Origin: Mollicutes bacterium
Lineage (GTDB): Bacteria; Bacillota_I; Bacilli_A; Izemoplasmatales; Izemoplasmataceae
DNA: 64,000 nucleotides
NCBI GenBank assembly: GCA_003553945.1
Contig: PWEL01000013.1
Coordinates: 43,526-107,525, forward strand
Reading direction: 5' to 3'
Shown here piece by piece: positions 25,955-34,272 of this stretch. The first letter of the stretch is position 1. Each line of letters starts with the position of its first letter. The position numbers and the translations under genes were made by a program. The notes beneath the pieces are model-generated. The model saw nothing but the letters and a program-made list of their open reading frames with translations, did not search any database and had not been told where the DNA came from.

Positions 25955-28378
25955 GATACCCCACCTGATATACCAATGGCGTTTTCTCGAGTGCAGCGGT
26001 TCTTTCCATCAGTGTCCGGCCATCTTCATTCTCATGGGAAAGGCCGATGCTATAGTCGAAGCGATAGAACCCTCCGAGCGATGTGGCGAAATTGGTCTCC
26101 CAGTAATTGTTCATCGCCCATACATATTGACTGTCCACATTGGGCAGGGAACCGTCGTGTATTTTGGCAAGCCCCGGTTCCAACGTTCCCAGATGCAGAA
26201 GCGGGGTGTCTTTGAGGTTCACATGGATGTTCAAAGCCTCCCCTTTGAGCGTATAGCCGCTTTGCGTGGTGTAGAAAAGGCTCTGTGTGCCTGGAAGCTG
26301 GTCTATCCTCGGACGGATGACGGCACCGGCCTTGTCGATGAACAATGTCTCATCCCCTCCGGCTGTCAAAGGCATCGCCAGATACAGGCTTTCAGGCTCC
26401 CAGACAGTCTCCTTCTGGAGTATGAGCGCCACATCGATGCGCGGAGCATCACGAGAGGTCTTCAGTTCAACAACACAGTACCGCGTGCCTTCAAGTCTGT
26501 ACTTGAACTGTACACGCGCTATGTTGGGGCCGTTGTTCATGACGCGCACATTGATCAGCTCACCCCTGTCCCGTACGGTGGAGATGAGTTTCCGGTTGCG
26601 GCCGAACTCCTTGCGGACAGCCTGCATCTTTTCGACATTGAACTGATAAGTGTATTCAATCGGCGTGCGCTCGTAGATGGGAAGGAAAAGCCCCTCTTCA
26701 TGTGTCGATTTTAGATTCTTGCCGCTCTCCTTATCCTGGACGGTGTGGATACCGGTGTGACTCCAGGCGATGTGAAAGAACGGGGTGTCGATATGATACT
26801 GCGTCGCATAGACCGTGGTGTCAAGGTGTATGGGCGTGTAATCATACACACCACCGCGTGTATGCAAGGGGCCGAGCGGCACTTCTCTCTTGCGACGTCT
26901 GGTCGGCACGATATCCAATGTCCGCGTCTCGAAAGGGGAGAGCTGAAGATAGGTGTTCACTTCCCGGCGTTTCTTTTCATCGACGAGGAGCTCCTGGAAG
27001 TCCAGGGATTGCCCTGACGCCTGATCGACGAGGTCATAGCCGTCCTCGATCAGAAATTCCTCCCACCAGTTGATATAAAGCAGGACCGGTGTGGACAAGG
27101 CATGCGGATAGGGATTCTGCACTTTATACCGCATGGGGCGTCCCGCCGCTTTGGCCAGTTCTCCTTCGGAGAATGTGATATCGTCAATGAGCGTATCCGC
27201 AATCTCACTAGCTTTAGAGGCGAACAGGCGGTTTCTGTCCTCCAGTTTCTGTGTCATTTTGTTCCAGGGTTCGCTGACGCTGGTGAAATAGCCCCAGGTA
27301 TGTTCGCTGAACATCATGAGGTTGTATTCGAGACTGTTCAATGCCTGTTCATCCATTTGATAGCCGGAACGCTTCAGTTCGAGAAGCTGATGATACCTGC
27401 GGCGTGTCTCTTTGTATGTGGCGACACTCGCCGGGGTTGAAGCGAATCCGTCGCTTCACCAGTCATTCCAGTCGCCTTTATAGGTTTCCAGGGGGAGTTC
27501 CTTGGCTTCTAAGATGTCGAAGAAGTCATTGATACCCACCAGTTCGATCTCCATATCTGTAAACCGTTCGTTGAAAGCCTTTATGCTCTCCATTATATGG
27601 GCGTTGGGAGGTGCATTATCGACGAGCAGGCCCTTCGTCATAAGCGGGAGAAAATCATAGCTGTACCCCTGCTGTCGCAAAGACTCGAGGTAGTCATCCA
27701 ACCAGTCTTTGGCCTTATCGAGCTGCTGTTCATTAATCACGGCCTTGGTGGTCGGATTGTTATTTTCATCAAAGTCGGCATATACATCAGGCATCAATCC
27801 GGAGACATTCCCCTGATTGTAAACATCCCCGTGCCAGACGAGAATGCGTTTGCCAGACGGGCTCTCCCAGTAGAACGGGAAGTGTTTCTTCTGGAACGGC
27901 ACAAAACCATGATGGTTATGGATGCAGGTGTAGAAACGATGAATGCCGGCATCAGACATTGCATCGACATATCCCTGAGACCAGCCATTGATATCCATCG
28001 ACAGAGCGCTGTCCAGGCGTATACCGTTTTCATCCGCGAATGTCCTCGCCCGCTTCAGATACTTCGCAAGGATGTTATAATCGACGAGGTCTGTCAGATT
28101 CAGATAGTTGCCGGCCAGCTGGATATGCCTCGATGAATCGCTTTTAACAGACGCTCTTTCCAGGACTTGTCTGTATGTTCCAGAAACCGTTCCAGAATCC
28201 AGAATGTCTCATTATTCCAGACAAAGCCCTCCCATTCTTTTCTACCTTGCGCGATCGCTTCACTGATCTTGACCGCCTGTTTCAAATAATCCACATGATA
28301 CTTGATCAGTTTCTCTTGCCTATCGGTATAACCGATGTCCGTGTGGGTCTGATGCATCAGATAAATCTTCAAGAACAA
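25941..28378 (-). pseudogene. GH38-like alpha-mannosidase (DUF5054-type), interrupted
   Basis: Three ORF pieces read as one protein of about 810 residues. The N-terminus has 'HQTHTDIGYTDRQ', the zinc-site segment of GH38-type enzymes. Near 28125 a 1-base shift breaks RG|HIQLAGNYLNLTDLVDYN. At 27456-27458 a TGA replaces the second Trp of the 'GDWNDWWSDGFAS' type motif. Downstream the frame is open through SEHTWGYF and the beta-sandwich C-terminal half. The start is a TTG next to the AraC stop (28378, or a second TTG at 28372 with better spacing to GAGGA). It has no signal peptide, so it would be cytoplasmic, acting on imported mannosides. It could be a true pseudogene or carry sequence errors. 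Confidence 0.75.
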
Positions 28379-29227
28379 TCAATCCTCACTCTTTGCATTC
28401 TTTTCCCGAAACTCTTTCGGGCTCATGTTCTCATATTTCTTGAACAGTGAATAAAAGTTGATTTCATTGTTATAGCCGCACTCCAGGGCAATATCCTTGA
28501 TAGGCTTGCGTGTCGTGATGAGAAAATGCTTGCCGAGTCCGAGACGGAACTGGGTGATATATTCGTAAGGCGGCATGCCGACTTCCTTTTTGAAAAGCCG
28601 GGAGAAATGATAGACGCTATAGCCGACAAATTCACTTAAGTCTTCCAGGGTGATTTTTCCGCTGACATTCTGTTCAATATAGAAAAGCGCCTGGATGATC
28701 GCATAGCTCTGCGGTATATCGACCTCGTTGCCGTAATAGCGTCTGGAATACATCTCGACCAGAATGGCCTCTAGGTTCAAAGACACATACGCATCGTTCT
28801 GGATATCATAACTCGATAATTCCTTGAGACGTACAAAAAACATCACAATGTTGGAAAAATCGAAGATAGATCTTCCGTAGTCCTGCTCATCAATCAACAC
28901 ATCTATATAGTCAGGCGCCAGCTTCCCATCGAAAGAAACAGTGTAGAGTTCACAATCGGAAGAGGACATTTTCATGGGTGTCTGCTTCTTGACAAGCAGC
29001 AAGTCATTCTTGGAGAGCGTGAAGACCCCCCTGTTCAAGGTGACAAAAAGTGACCCCTTGGTCACATAGAACAGATAAAAGTTGTCGCCAGTATGATGTT
29101 CCAGAGAATATTCCTTATTGATTCTGGTTTGATAAAAGGAGGTATAGTAAAAAAGACTCTTGCGGGCGAACTCTTCAGGTTCATTGATACGCTTCAATAA
29201 AACATCTACAGAACTGTTCTCGTACAT
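28379..29227 (-). CDS. AraC-family transcriptional regulator
   Basis: This 282-residue regulator has an N-terminal cupin-like sensor (about 20-110, 'HHTGDNFYLFYVTKGSLFVT'). The C-terminus carries two helix-turn-helix motifs, 'TLEDLSEFVGYSVYHFSRLFKKE' and 'IKDIALECGYNNEINFYSLFKK'. AGGAGGTGCGTG precedes the ATG. Its TGA abuts the TTG start of the mannosidase gene, so it is the first gene of that operon. It is divergent from the sugar-kinase gene. It probably responds to a glycan-derived sugar and activates one or both transcripts. Confidence 0.88.
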   Translation of the reverse strand: MYENSSVDVLLKRINEPEEFARKSLFYYTSFYQTRINKEYSLEHHTGDNFYLFYVTKGSLFVTLNRGVFTLSKNDLLLVKKQTPMKMSSSDCELYTVSFDGKLAPDYIDVLIDEQDYGRSIFDFSNIVMFFVRLKELSSYDIQNDAYVSLNLEAILVEMYSRRYYGNEVDIPQSYAIIQALFYIEQNVSGKITLEDLSEFVGYSVYHFSRLFKKEVGMPPYEYITQFRLGLGKHFLITTRKPIKDIALECGYNNEINFYSLFKKYENMSPKEFREKNAKSED

Positions 29228-29332
29228 CACGCACCTCCTGACCCCATCTTCCATTATAATTCCCCTTATGAATATTTACAATATAACACGACATTCAGGC
29301 AAGAATAGTTAATTTTTCGCAATTATATACAG

Positions 29333-29361
29333 TTTCATTTCCCCAACGACTCGGATATAAT
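29333..29361 (+). promoter_or_regulatory. possible promoter of the sugar kinase gene
   Basis: TTTCAT and TATAAT are 17 bases apart, followed by the small inverted repeat TAGGAT-gtgaa-ATCCTA at the expected transcription start. The -35 box is weak, which would suit AraC activation. Confidence 0.4.
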
Positions 29362-29394
29362 AGGATGTGAAATCCTACGAAAGGGGCGCTTGAT

Positions 29395-30299
29395 ATGTAC
29401 ATCGGCATCGATGGTGGCGGAACAAAGACCAAGGCCATGCTTCTGGATGAGCATCTGAATCTCATCCACACTGAGGAGGCAGGACCATCGTCTATTCGGA
29501 CTGTGTCCATCGAAGAGAGCCTGAAAAATATCCACACTTGTATAGACCGGTGTGCGGAGAAGGCGAAAAAAGCATAGAAAGCGTCTTCGCCGGTCTAGGT
29601 GATGTTGCAGGCAAGGACGATGAAACCTACATGGTTGAATGCTTGAAAGAGAATAAACATCTAAGCAATGCGATGGTCAAAGTCAAAAATGATGTCTATA
29701 ATGCTCATAACGGAGCGCTTGAAGGAGAACCCGGGATTGCTTTGATCATCGGCACCGGCAGTGTGGCATTCGGCGTCGATGAAGCGGGGAATGCACATCG
29801 CGCAGGTGGATATTCCTATAAAGAGGGAGACCTCGGCAGTGCCTATGGACTCGGTTCCCTGGCCATGGCTTATATGGGTAAGGCCTATGATGGCCGCGTA
29901 GAGGGCAGTGCTCTTACAGAAAGGCTGCTCGAATACTTTTCGATCAACAGCTTCTTCGATATGGTGCTCATGTATGAAGAATACTATACAAGACGTACAT
30001 CCGTCGCCAGCCTGGGTAAGATTGTCACGTCCTATGCGGAGCATGCCGACCCTGTCGCTCTGGACATCATTGAAACTTCTACTGATGAGATGATGCTCAT
30101 GATCAAGGGTATTGACAAAAAACTCGACCTTAAAAACAAAGCTATAGCCATCAGTGGATCGCTGGGACAATCCCAGGGCATATACCGCAAGCGACTGTTG
30201 GAAAAGATCGAGGATTATGATGATGCTTATGCTATGTTCAACGCAAAAAAAGACCCCGCTTTCGGCGCTGCGCTACTGGCAAGGGACTTGGCAGGATGA
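29395..30299 (+). pseudogene. BadF/BadG-type sugar (N-acetylglucosamine) kinase with a frameshift
   Basis: The first 60 codons carry the ATPase phosphate-1 loop 'YIGIDGGGTKTKAMLLDE' and end at a TAG. In the -1 frame the protein continues SIESVFAGLGDVAG, 'LIIGTGSVAFGVDE' (phosphate-2/adenosine region) and 'GGYSYKEGDLGSAYGLG'. Together they would be about 300 residues, the usual length for BadF-type N-acetylglucosamine/glucosamine kinases. The shift falls at GCGAAAAAAGC. One more A, or a -1 slip on the A6 run, restores the full protein. It could be a pseudogene, a sequencing indel or recoding. It is adjacent to AraC and the mannosidase, so it would phosphorylate amino sugars released from glycans. 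Confidence 0.75.
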
Positions 30300-30336
30300 C
30301 TCAGTAAGAAAGCATCCCGGAACATCCTCTTTAAAA

Positions 30337-30361
30337 AAAGCATTCTAGGAATGCTTTTTTT
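30337..30361 (+). terminator. intrinsic terminator after the sugar kinase
   Basis: AAAGCATTC / GAATGCTTT flank TAG, with a T run after. The converging cutC gene ends about 40 bases beyond. Confidence 0.85.
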
Positions 30362-30398
30362 ATCTTTATGACTGCTGAGTGATGAACGGAATGCGAGC

Positions 30399-31064
30399 CT
30401 ATTTCAAGCGTTTTATGAATTTTACCGTCTCCGGGTCGACGACACCGTCCTTTTTCGCGCCCGAACCTACATGTACATGAGTGATACCGGTCTTTTCGCA
30501 GAATTGCTCGATATTCTCGGGTTTAAGGCCGGCGCCTGCAAGACATTCAATACCCGCGGATTCCACAACTCCTCGGACATCACGTATAGCATCCATTCCG
30601 GCGATGGCATCGTCCGCTCCGCCGGAAGTGAGCAGTGTATCGATGTCATAATCGAGCAGGGTCCTGACAGCTTTTTCATAATTTTTAGCGCTGTCTAAAG
30701 CTCTGTGGAAGGTAAGTTTGAGCCCGCCTTTCCTGTCGATGATTTTTTGCAGGGTTTCTTCATCAATACCACCGTCTTCATTGAGACCGCCAAACACAAT
30801 GCCGGCTGCACTAGTGGCTTTGATTGTCCCCAGATCCCTCAACATGACAGTGATATCATCCTCGTCATACACAAATGATTCAGCGTGTGTCCTGAGCATG
30901 ACCTGTACAGGGATGTCGACCGCTTTGGTCACTTGATCGATCAGCCCGAGCGAAGGCGTCATACCGCCTTCTTTACGTCCGCTGAGAAGCTCGAGGCGGT
31001 CAGCTCCCCCTTGTGCTGCGGCCTTAGCTTCACTGACACTCGTCACTACTATTTCTACAAACAT
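30399..31064 (-). CDS. cutC: CutC-family protein
   Basis: This 221-residue TIM-barrel protein has the CutC signature start 'EIVVTSVSEAKAAAQGGADRLELLS', 'MLRTHAESFVYDEDD' and 'LTFHRALD'. CutC was first described as a copper-homeostasis protein, but its molecular role is disputed. Here it sits between a sugar kinase and a PTS gene and not with metal genes, so a role in sugar metabolism is at least as likely. The length is slightly shorter than the usual 240-250 residues. It is monocistronic and divergent from the PTS gene. Confidence 0.88.
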   Translation of the reverse strand: MFVEIVVTSVSEAKAAAQGGADRLELLSGRKEGGMTPSLGLIDQVTKAVDIPVQVMLRTHAESFVYDEDDITVMLRDLGTIKATSAAGIVFGGLNEDGGIDEETLQKIIDRKGGLKLTFHRALDSAKNYEKAVRTLLDYDIDTLLTSGGADDAIAGMDAIRDVRGVVESAGIECLAGAGLKPENIEQFCEKTGITHVHVGSGAKKDGVVDPETVKFIKRLK

Positions 31065-31150
31065 ATCCTCACCTCAGTTCAAGAATATCAGAACACTTCC
31101 ATTTTCACAATTATTCCAAGTCAAAAATAAATCTTTGAAGCTCAAGGCAA

Positions 31151-31179
31151 TTGACATTCAATGCAAGCGCTTGTACAAT
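31151..31179 (+). promoter_or_regulatory. strong promoter of the PTS gene with embedded operator
   Basis: TTGACA and TACAAT are exactly 17 bases apart, about 57 bases before the ATG. Most of the spacer is TGCAAGCGCTTGTA, a LacI/CcpA-type palindrome. A repressor bound there would sit between -35 and -10. Confidence 0.75.
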
Positions 31180-31235
31180 AATGAGTGAACAAACTGATTT
31201 TTCAGTCAGTTAAAAATTTTAAGGAGGTCTGTTTC

Positions 31236-32702
31236 ATGGAAGGTGTCAAAAACGTCTTGTCGTACGTCCTAGGGTACTTGCAGAAGATCGGTAAGTCCCT
31301 GATGCTCCCTGTTGCGGTATTGCCCGCCGCCGCTATCTTGCTCGGTGTCGGTTACTGGATCTCCGAGGTAGTGGCTCCGGACAACATCGCAGCGGTATTC
31401 CTGCAAAGCGCAGGTAACGCCATCATCGGCTACATCCCGATCCTGTTCGCTGTCGGTGTCGCTTACGGTCTTTCCAAGAAGAAGGACGGCGCGGCCGCTC
31501 TTGCAGGACTGGTTGCGTACCTCGTCTTCATCACCATGCTTTCGCCAGGCACAGTCGACGGGCTTTTCGCAGCGGATTTCGGAGATCTCGAAGATGGTGT
31601 GCAGCTCGCATTTGAAAACCGTGAGAACGCATTCCTAGGTATCCTTTCCGGTATCATCGGCGGTCATACGTTCAACCGTTTCCGCGATGTCGAACTGCCC
31701 AAAGCGCTCGGCTTCTTCAGCGGAAAACGCGCTGTCGCCATCATGACCGCAGGCATCACCCTTGTCATTTCCATTCCGTTCTTCTGGATCTGGCCGGGTA
31801 TCTTCAACGCGCTCACCAGCTTCGGCGTCACAATGGGTGACCTCGGACACTTCGGCGCCGGCGTCTACGGTTTCTTCAACCGTCTGCTGATTCCGCTCGG
31901 ACTGCATCACGCACTCAATGCGGTGTTCTGGTTCGAAGGTTTCGGCATCGCCGACCTGGAGCTCTTCCTCGCACAAGCTGAAGAAGCAATCCCCGGCGAA
32001 ACCGGACGCTACATGGCGGGTTACTTCCCCATCTTCATGTTCGGTCTCCCCGGTGCGGCGCTTGCCATGGTTCATACGGCCAAGCCTGAGAACAGAACCA
32101 GAGTCGCATCCATCATGTTCTCTGCCGCATTCGCATCCTTCTTCACCGGCATCACAGAACCCATCGAATTCTCCTTCCTCTTCGTCGCACCGCTTCTCTT
32201 CCTCGTACACGCAGTCTTCACCGGTATCTCCATGATCATCGCCTCAGCCATCCCAGCGATCTCCGGGTTCGGCTTCAGTGCAGGTGTCATCGACATGGGC
32301 CTTCAAGCCGCTAACCCGCTTGCCGAGAACTGGTGGGCACTTCTTATCATGGGTGCGATTTTCTTCCCCATCTACTACTTCTCATTCCGCTTCCTCATCG
32401 TCAAATTCGACATCCCCACACCGGGACGTCGTCAAAAGATGGGCGGCGCTGCAGAAGATATGAGCAATGAAGAGATCGCAGCCGAGATGCTCAAAGCCCT
32501 GGGCGGCAAAGCCAACATCACAGACTTCGACTACTGCGTGACACGCCTCCGCCTCAAGCTCGAGGATCCTGAGAAAGTCGACCGCGAAGCACTCAAGGAA
32601 TACGGCGCTACCGATGTCATGGTCTCCGGCAAGAACGTACAGGTCATTGTCGGAACCGGCGCGCAATTCATCGCCGAAAAGATGGAAGCGCACGTCGAAT
32701 AA
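31236..32702 (+). CDS. nagE: PTS EIICB, N-acetylglucosamine/glucose type
   Basis: This 488-residue PTS permease has an EIIC domain (about 1-390) with ten or so membrane spans and the hallmark 'LIPLGLHHALNAVFWFE' and 'GITEPIEFSFLF'. A C-terminal EIIB domain (about 410-488) carries the phosphorylated cysteine in DYCVTRLRL (about Cys434). The EIIC motifs fit the NagE/PtsG branch; GlcNAc is favoured by the neighbouring GlcNAc-kinase-like gene, but glucose is possible. AAGGAGGT precedes the ATG. EIIA is a separate gene about 120 bases downstream, past a terminator. Confidence 0.85.
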   Translation: MEGVKNVLSYVLGYLQKIGKSLMLPVAVLPAAAILLGVGYWISEVVAPDNIAAVFLQSAGNAIIGYIPILFAVGVAYGLSKKKDGAAALAGLVAYLVFITMLSPGTVDGLFAADFGDLEDGVQLAFENRENAFLGILSGIIGGHTFNRFRDVELPKALGFFSGKRAVAIMTAGITLVISIPFFWIWPGIFNALTSFGVTMGDLGHFGAGVYGFFNRLLIPLGLHHALNAVFWFEGFGIADLELFLAQAEEAIPGETGRYMAGYFPIFMFGLPGAALAMVHTAKPENRTRVASIMFSAAFASFFTGITEPIEFSFLFVAPLLFLVHAVFTGISMIIASAIPAISGFGFSAGVIDMGLQAANPLAENWWALLIMGAIFFPIYYFSFRFLIVKFDIPTPGRRQKMGGAAEDMSNEEIAAEMLKALGGKANITDFDYCVTRLRLKLEDPEKVDREALKEYGATDVMVSGKNVQVIVGTGAQFIAEKMEAHVE

Positions 32703-32720
32703 CACATGCGTTCCAAAGAA

Positions 32721-32754
32721 AATGAATGGGGGGAAGCCCTCCATTCATTTTTCT
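32721..32754 (+). terminator. terminator between EIICB and EIIA genes
   Basis: AATGAATGG / CCATTCATT flank a 10-base loop, with TTTC after. It should give EIICB and EIIA separate levels. Confidence 0.8.
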
Positions 32755-32819
32755 TTACGAACCGCCCTTTGTTCGATACTATATAGATAACGACCTGATA
32801 AATGAAAGGGTGACACTGC

Positions 32820-33263
32820 ATGAAAACCAAAATCACCATGCCGATCAAAGGAGATTATACCGGCATTGACAAAACGCCGGACGATGCCTTCGCCAATAAA
32901 GGCATGGGCGATGGTTTCCTGATCACACCGGAAGAAGGAAAAGCCTACGCGCCCTTCTCGGGTAAGGTCAGCGTCATGTTCCCCACGGGGCACGCCGTTG
33001 GGTTGAAAAACGCAAGCGGTGTGGAGGTGCTGATTCACGTCGGCATCGACACGGTGAAACTGAAAGGTGAAGGTTTCACACAACACGTCAAACAAGGTGA
33101 CCGAGTGAAAAAGGGCGACGTGCTTCTCGAGTTCGACATTGACTATATCAAGGAACAAGGCTACGACCCGGCGACCCCGCTTGTCTTCGTTGAAAAAGAG
33201 AAAGTGGAAATCCTCAAGAAAGAGACCGATACACGCGATACACTGAAACTATCCTTGAAGTGA
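32820..33263 (+). CDS. PTS glucose-type EIIA
   Basis: This 147-residue EIIA-Glc domain protein carries His58 (FPTGHAVGL) and the phospho-acceptor His73 (LIHVGIDTV). It would pass phosphate from HPr to the EIIB domain of the upstream permease and possibly other PTS permeases. AAAGGGTGACACTGC precedes the ATG. It is followed after only 9 bases by the TIM-barrel-like gene, so these two form an operon. Confidence 0.9.
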   Translation: MKTKITMPIKGDYTGIDKTPDDAFANKGMGDGFLITPEEGKAYAPFSGKVSVMFPTGHAVGLKNASGVEVLIHVGIDTVKLKGEGFTQHVKQGDRVKKGDVLLEFDIDYIKEQGYDPATPLVFVEKEKVEILKKETDTRDTLKLSLK

Positions 33264-33272
33264 GGTGATACC

Positions 33273-34178
33273 ATGAACAAACGCATGCTGGACATCCGTC
33301 CAAGTGAAGCGGCGAAACTCTCCGGAAAGGATCTCATCGAGAGCATCAGGGCGGCTGAAGGGCGCAGCCTAGTCACTGAGGTCATCGCCCCGGCCCCGGC
33401 GCTCTTCCATGACGTGTCGAATGCGGAGCTCGCAACGAGCATGGGCGCGGACGTCCTCCTGTTGAACATGTACGATGTCGACAACCCGACACTGGCTGGT
33501 TTCGATACGGAGGATGCCATCCCAAAGACACTGGAGGCACGCACAGGACGCATCATCGGTATCAATCTGGAGCCTGTCTCGAGTGATGCGATGATGGAGG
33601 AGAAACGGGACGTCCCCAAGGGACAGCGCGCTACGGTCGAAAATGCCAGAAAGGCTTTCAGCCAGGGCGTCAAGCTGATCCTGCTAACAGGGAACCCCAA
33701 GACCGGCGTGACAAACCAAAGAATCAAGGAATCACTCAAGGCCATCAAGGAGGCGCTGGGCGACGACATTGTCCTTGCCGCGGGAAAAATGCACAGTTCC
33801 GGCATCGGTGGCGAGACCGCATCGACCATTGTCACTGAAGACGATGTCGATGACTTCCTGAAGACCGGCGCCGACATAATTCTCTTCCCGGCTCCGGGCA
33901 CTGTGCCGGGCATTCATGAATCGTTATTATACCCTCTGGTGGAACGCGTACACAAAAAGGGCGCGCTCGCCATGAGCGCCATCGGCACGTCACAGGAGGG
34001 CGCGGATTCTGAGACCATCAAGACAATCGCCCTCGCCAGCAAACGCCTCGGCGTCGACTTGCATCATATCGGGGATGCCGGCTATTTCGGCATCGCTGTC
34101 CCGGAGAACATCACCACCTATTCCATAGTCATCCGCGGTGTCCGGCACACTTACCGGCGCATGGCCATGCGCGGATGA
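33273..34178 (+). CDS. uncharacterised TIM-barrel-like protein co-transcribed with EIIA
   Basis: This 301-residue soluble protein shows a repeating beta-alpha pattern typical of a TIM barrel: 'LVTEVIAPAPALFHDVSN', 'GADVLLLNMYDV', 'GVKLILLTGNPKTGVTN', 'DIVLAAGKMHSSG', 'GADIILFPAPGTVPG', 'DLHHIGDAGYFGIA'. The 'FPAPGTVPGIH' and 'GNPKTGV' loops look like phosphate or anion sites. I do not recognise a characterised enzyme; databases may list it as a DUF. AAGTGAGGTG lies before the ATG. Its operon with EIIA suggests action on a sugar phosphate made by this PTS. Confidence 0.55.
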   Translation: MNKRMLDIRPSEAAKLSGKDLIESIRAAEGRSLVTEVIAPAPALFHDVSNAELATSMGADVLLLNMYDVDNPTLAGFDTEDAIPKTLEARTGRIIGINLEPVSSDAMMEEKRDVPKGQRATVENARKAFSQGVKLILLTGNPKTGVTNQRIKESLKAIKEALGDDIVLAAGKMHSSGIGGETASTIVTEDDVDDFLKTGADIILFPAPGTVPGIHESLLYPLVERVHKKGALAMSAIGTSQEGADSETIKTIALASKRLGVDLHHIGDAGYFGIAVPENITTYSIVIRGVRHTYRRMAMRG

Positions 34179-34179
34179 G

Positions 34180-34206
34180 AAGCTCCCATGCAGGGAGCTT
34201 TTTTAC
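34180..34206 (+). terminator. intrinsic terminator after the EIIA operon
   Basis: AAGCTCCC / GGGAGCTT flank ATGCA, with a T run after. Confidence 0.85.
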
Positions 34207-34272
34207 TTGCGTTTCGGGACATTTTTATTTATCCTGAATACCGCAGACATCTCACATGAAAGGGAAATTCTC

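Noticed and set aside
25070-26714. Long plus-strand ORFs over the propeller and mannosidase genes
   Set aside because: They oppose coding frames with clear homology and lack ribosome sites.
25941-28378. Genome-wide use of TGA as tryptophan
   Set aside because: Several intact genes in the window end in TGA at the expected length, and Trp is encoded by TGG throughout.
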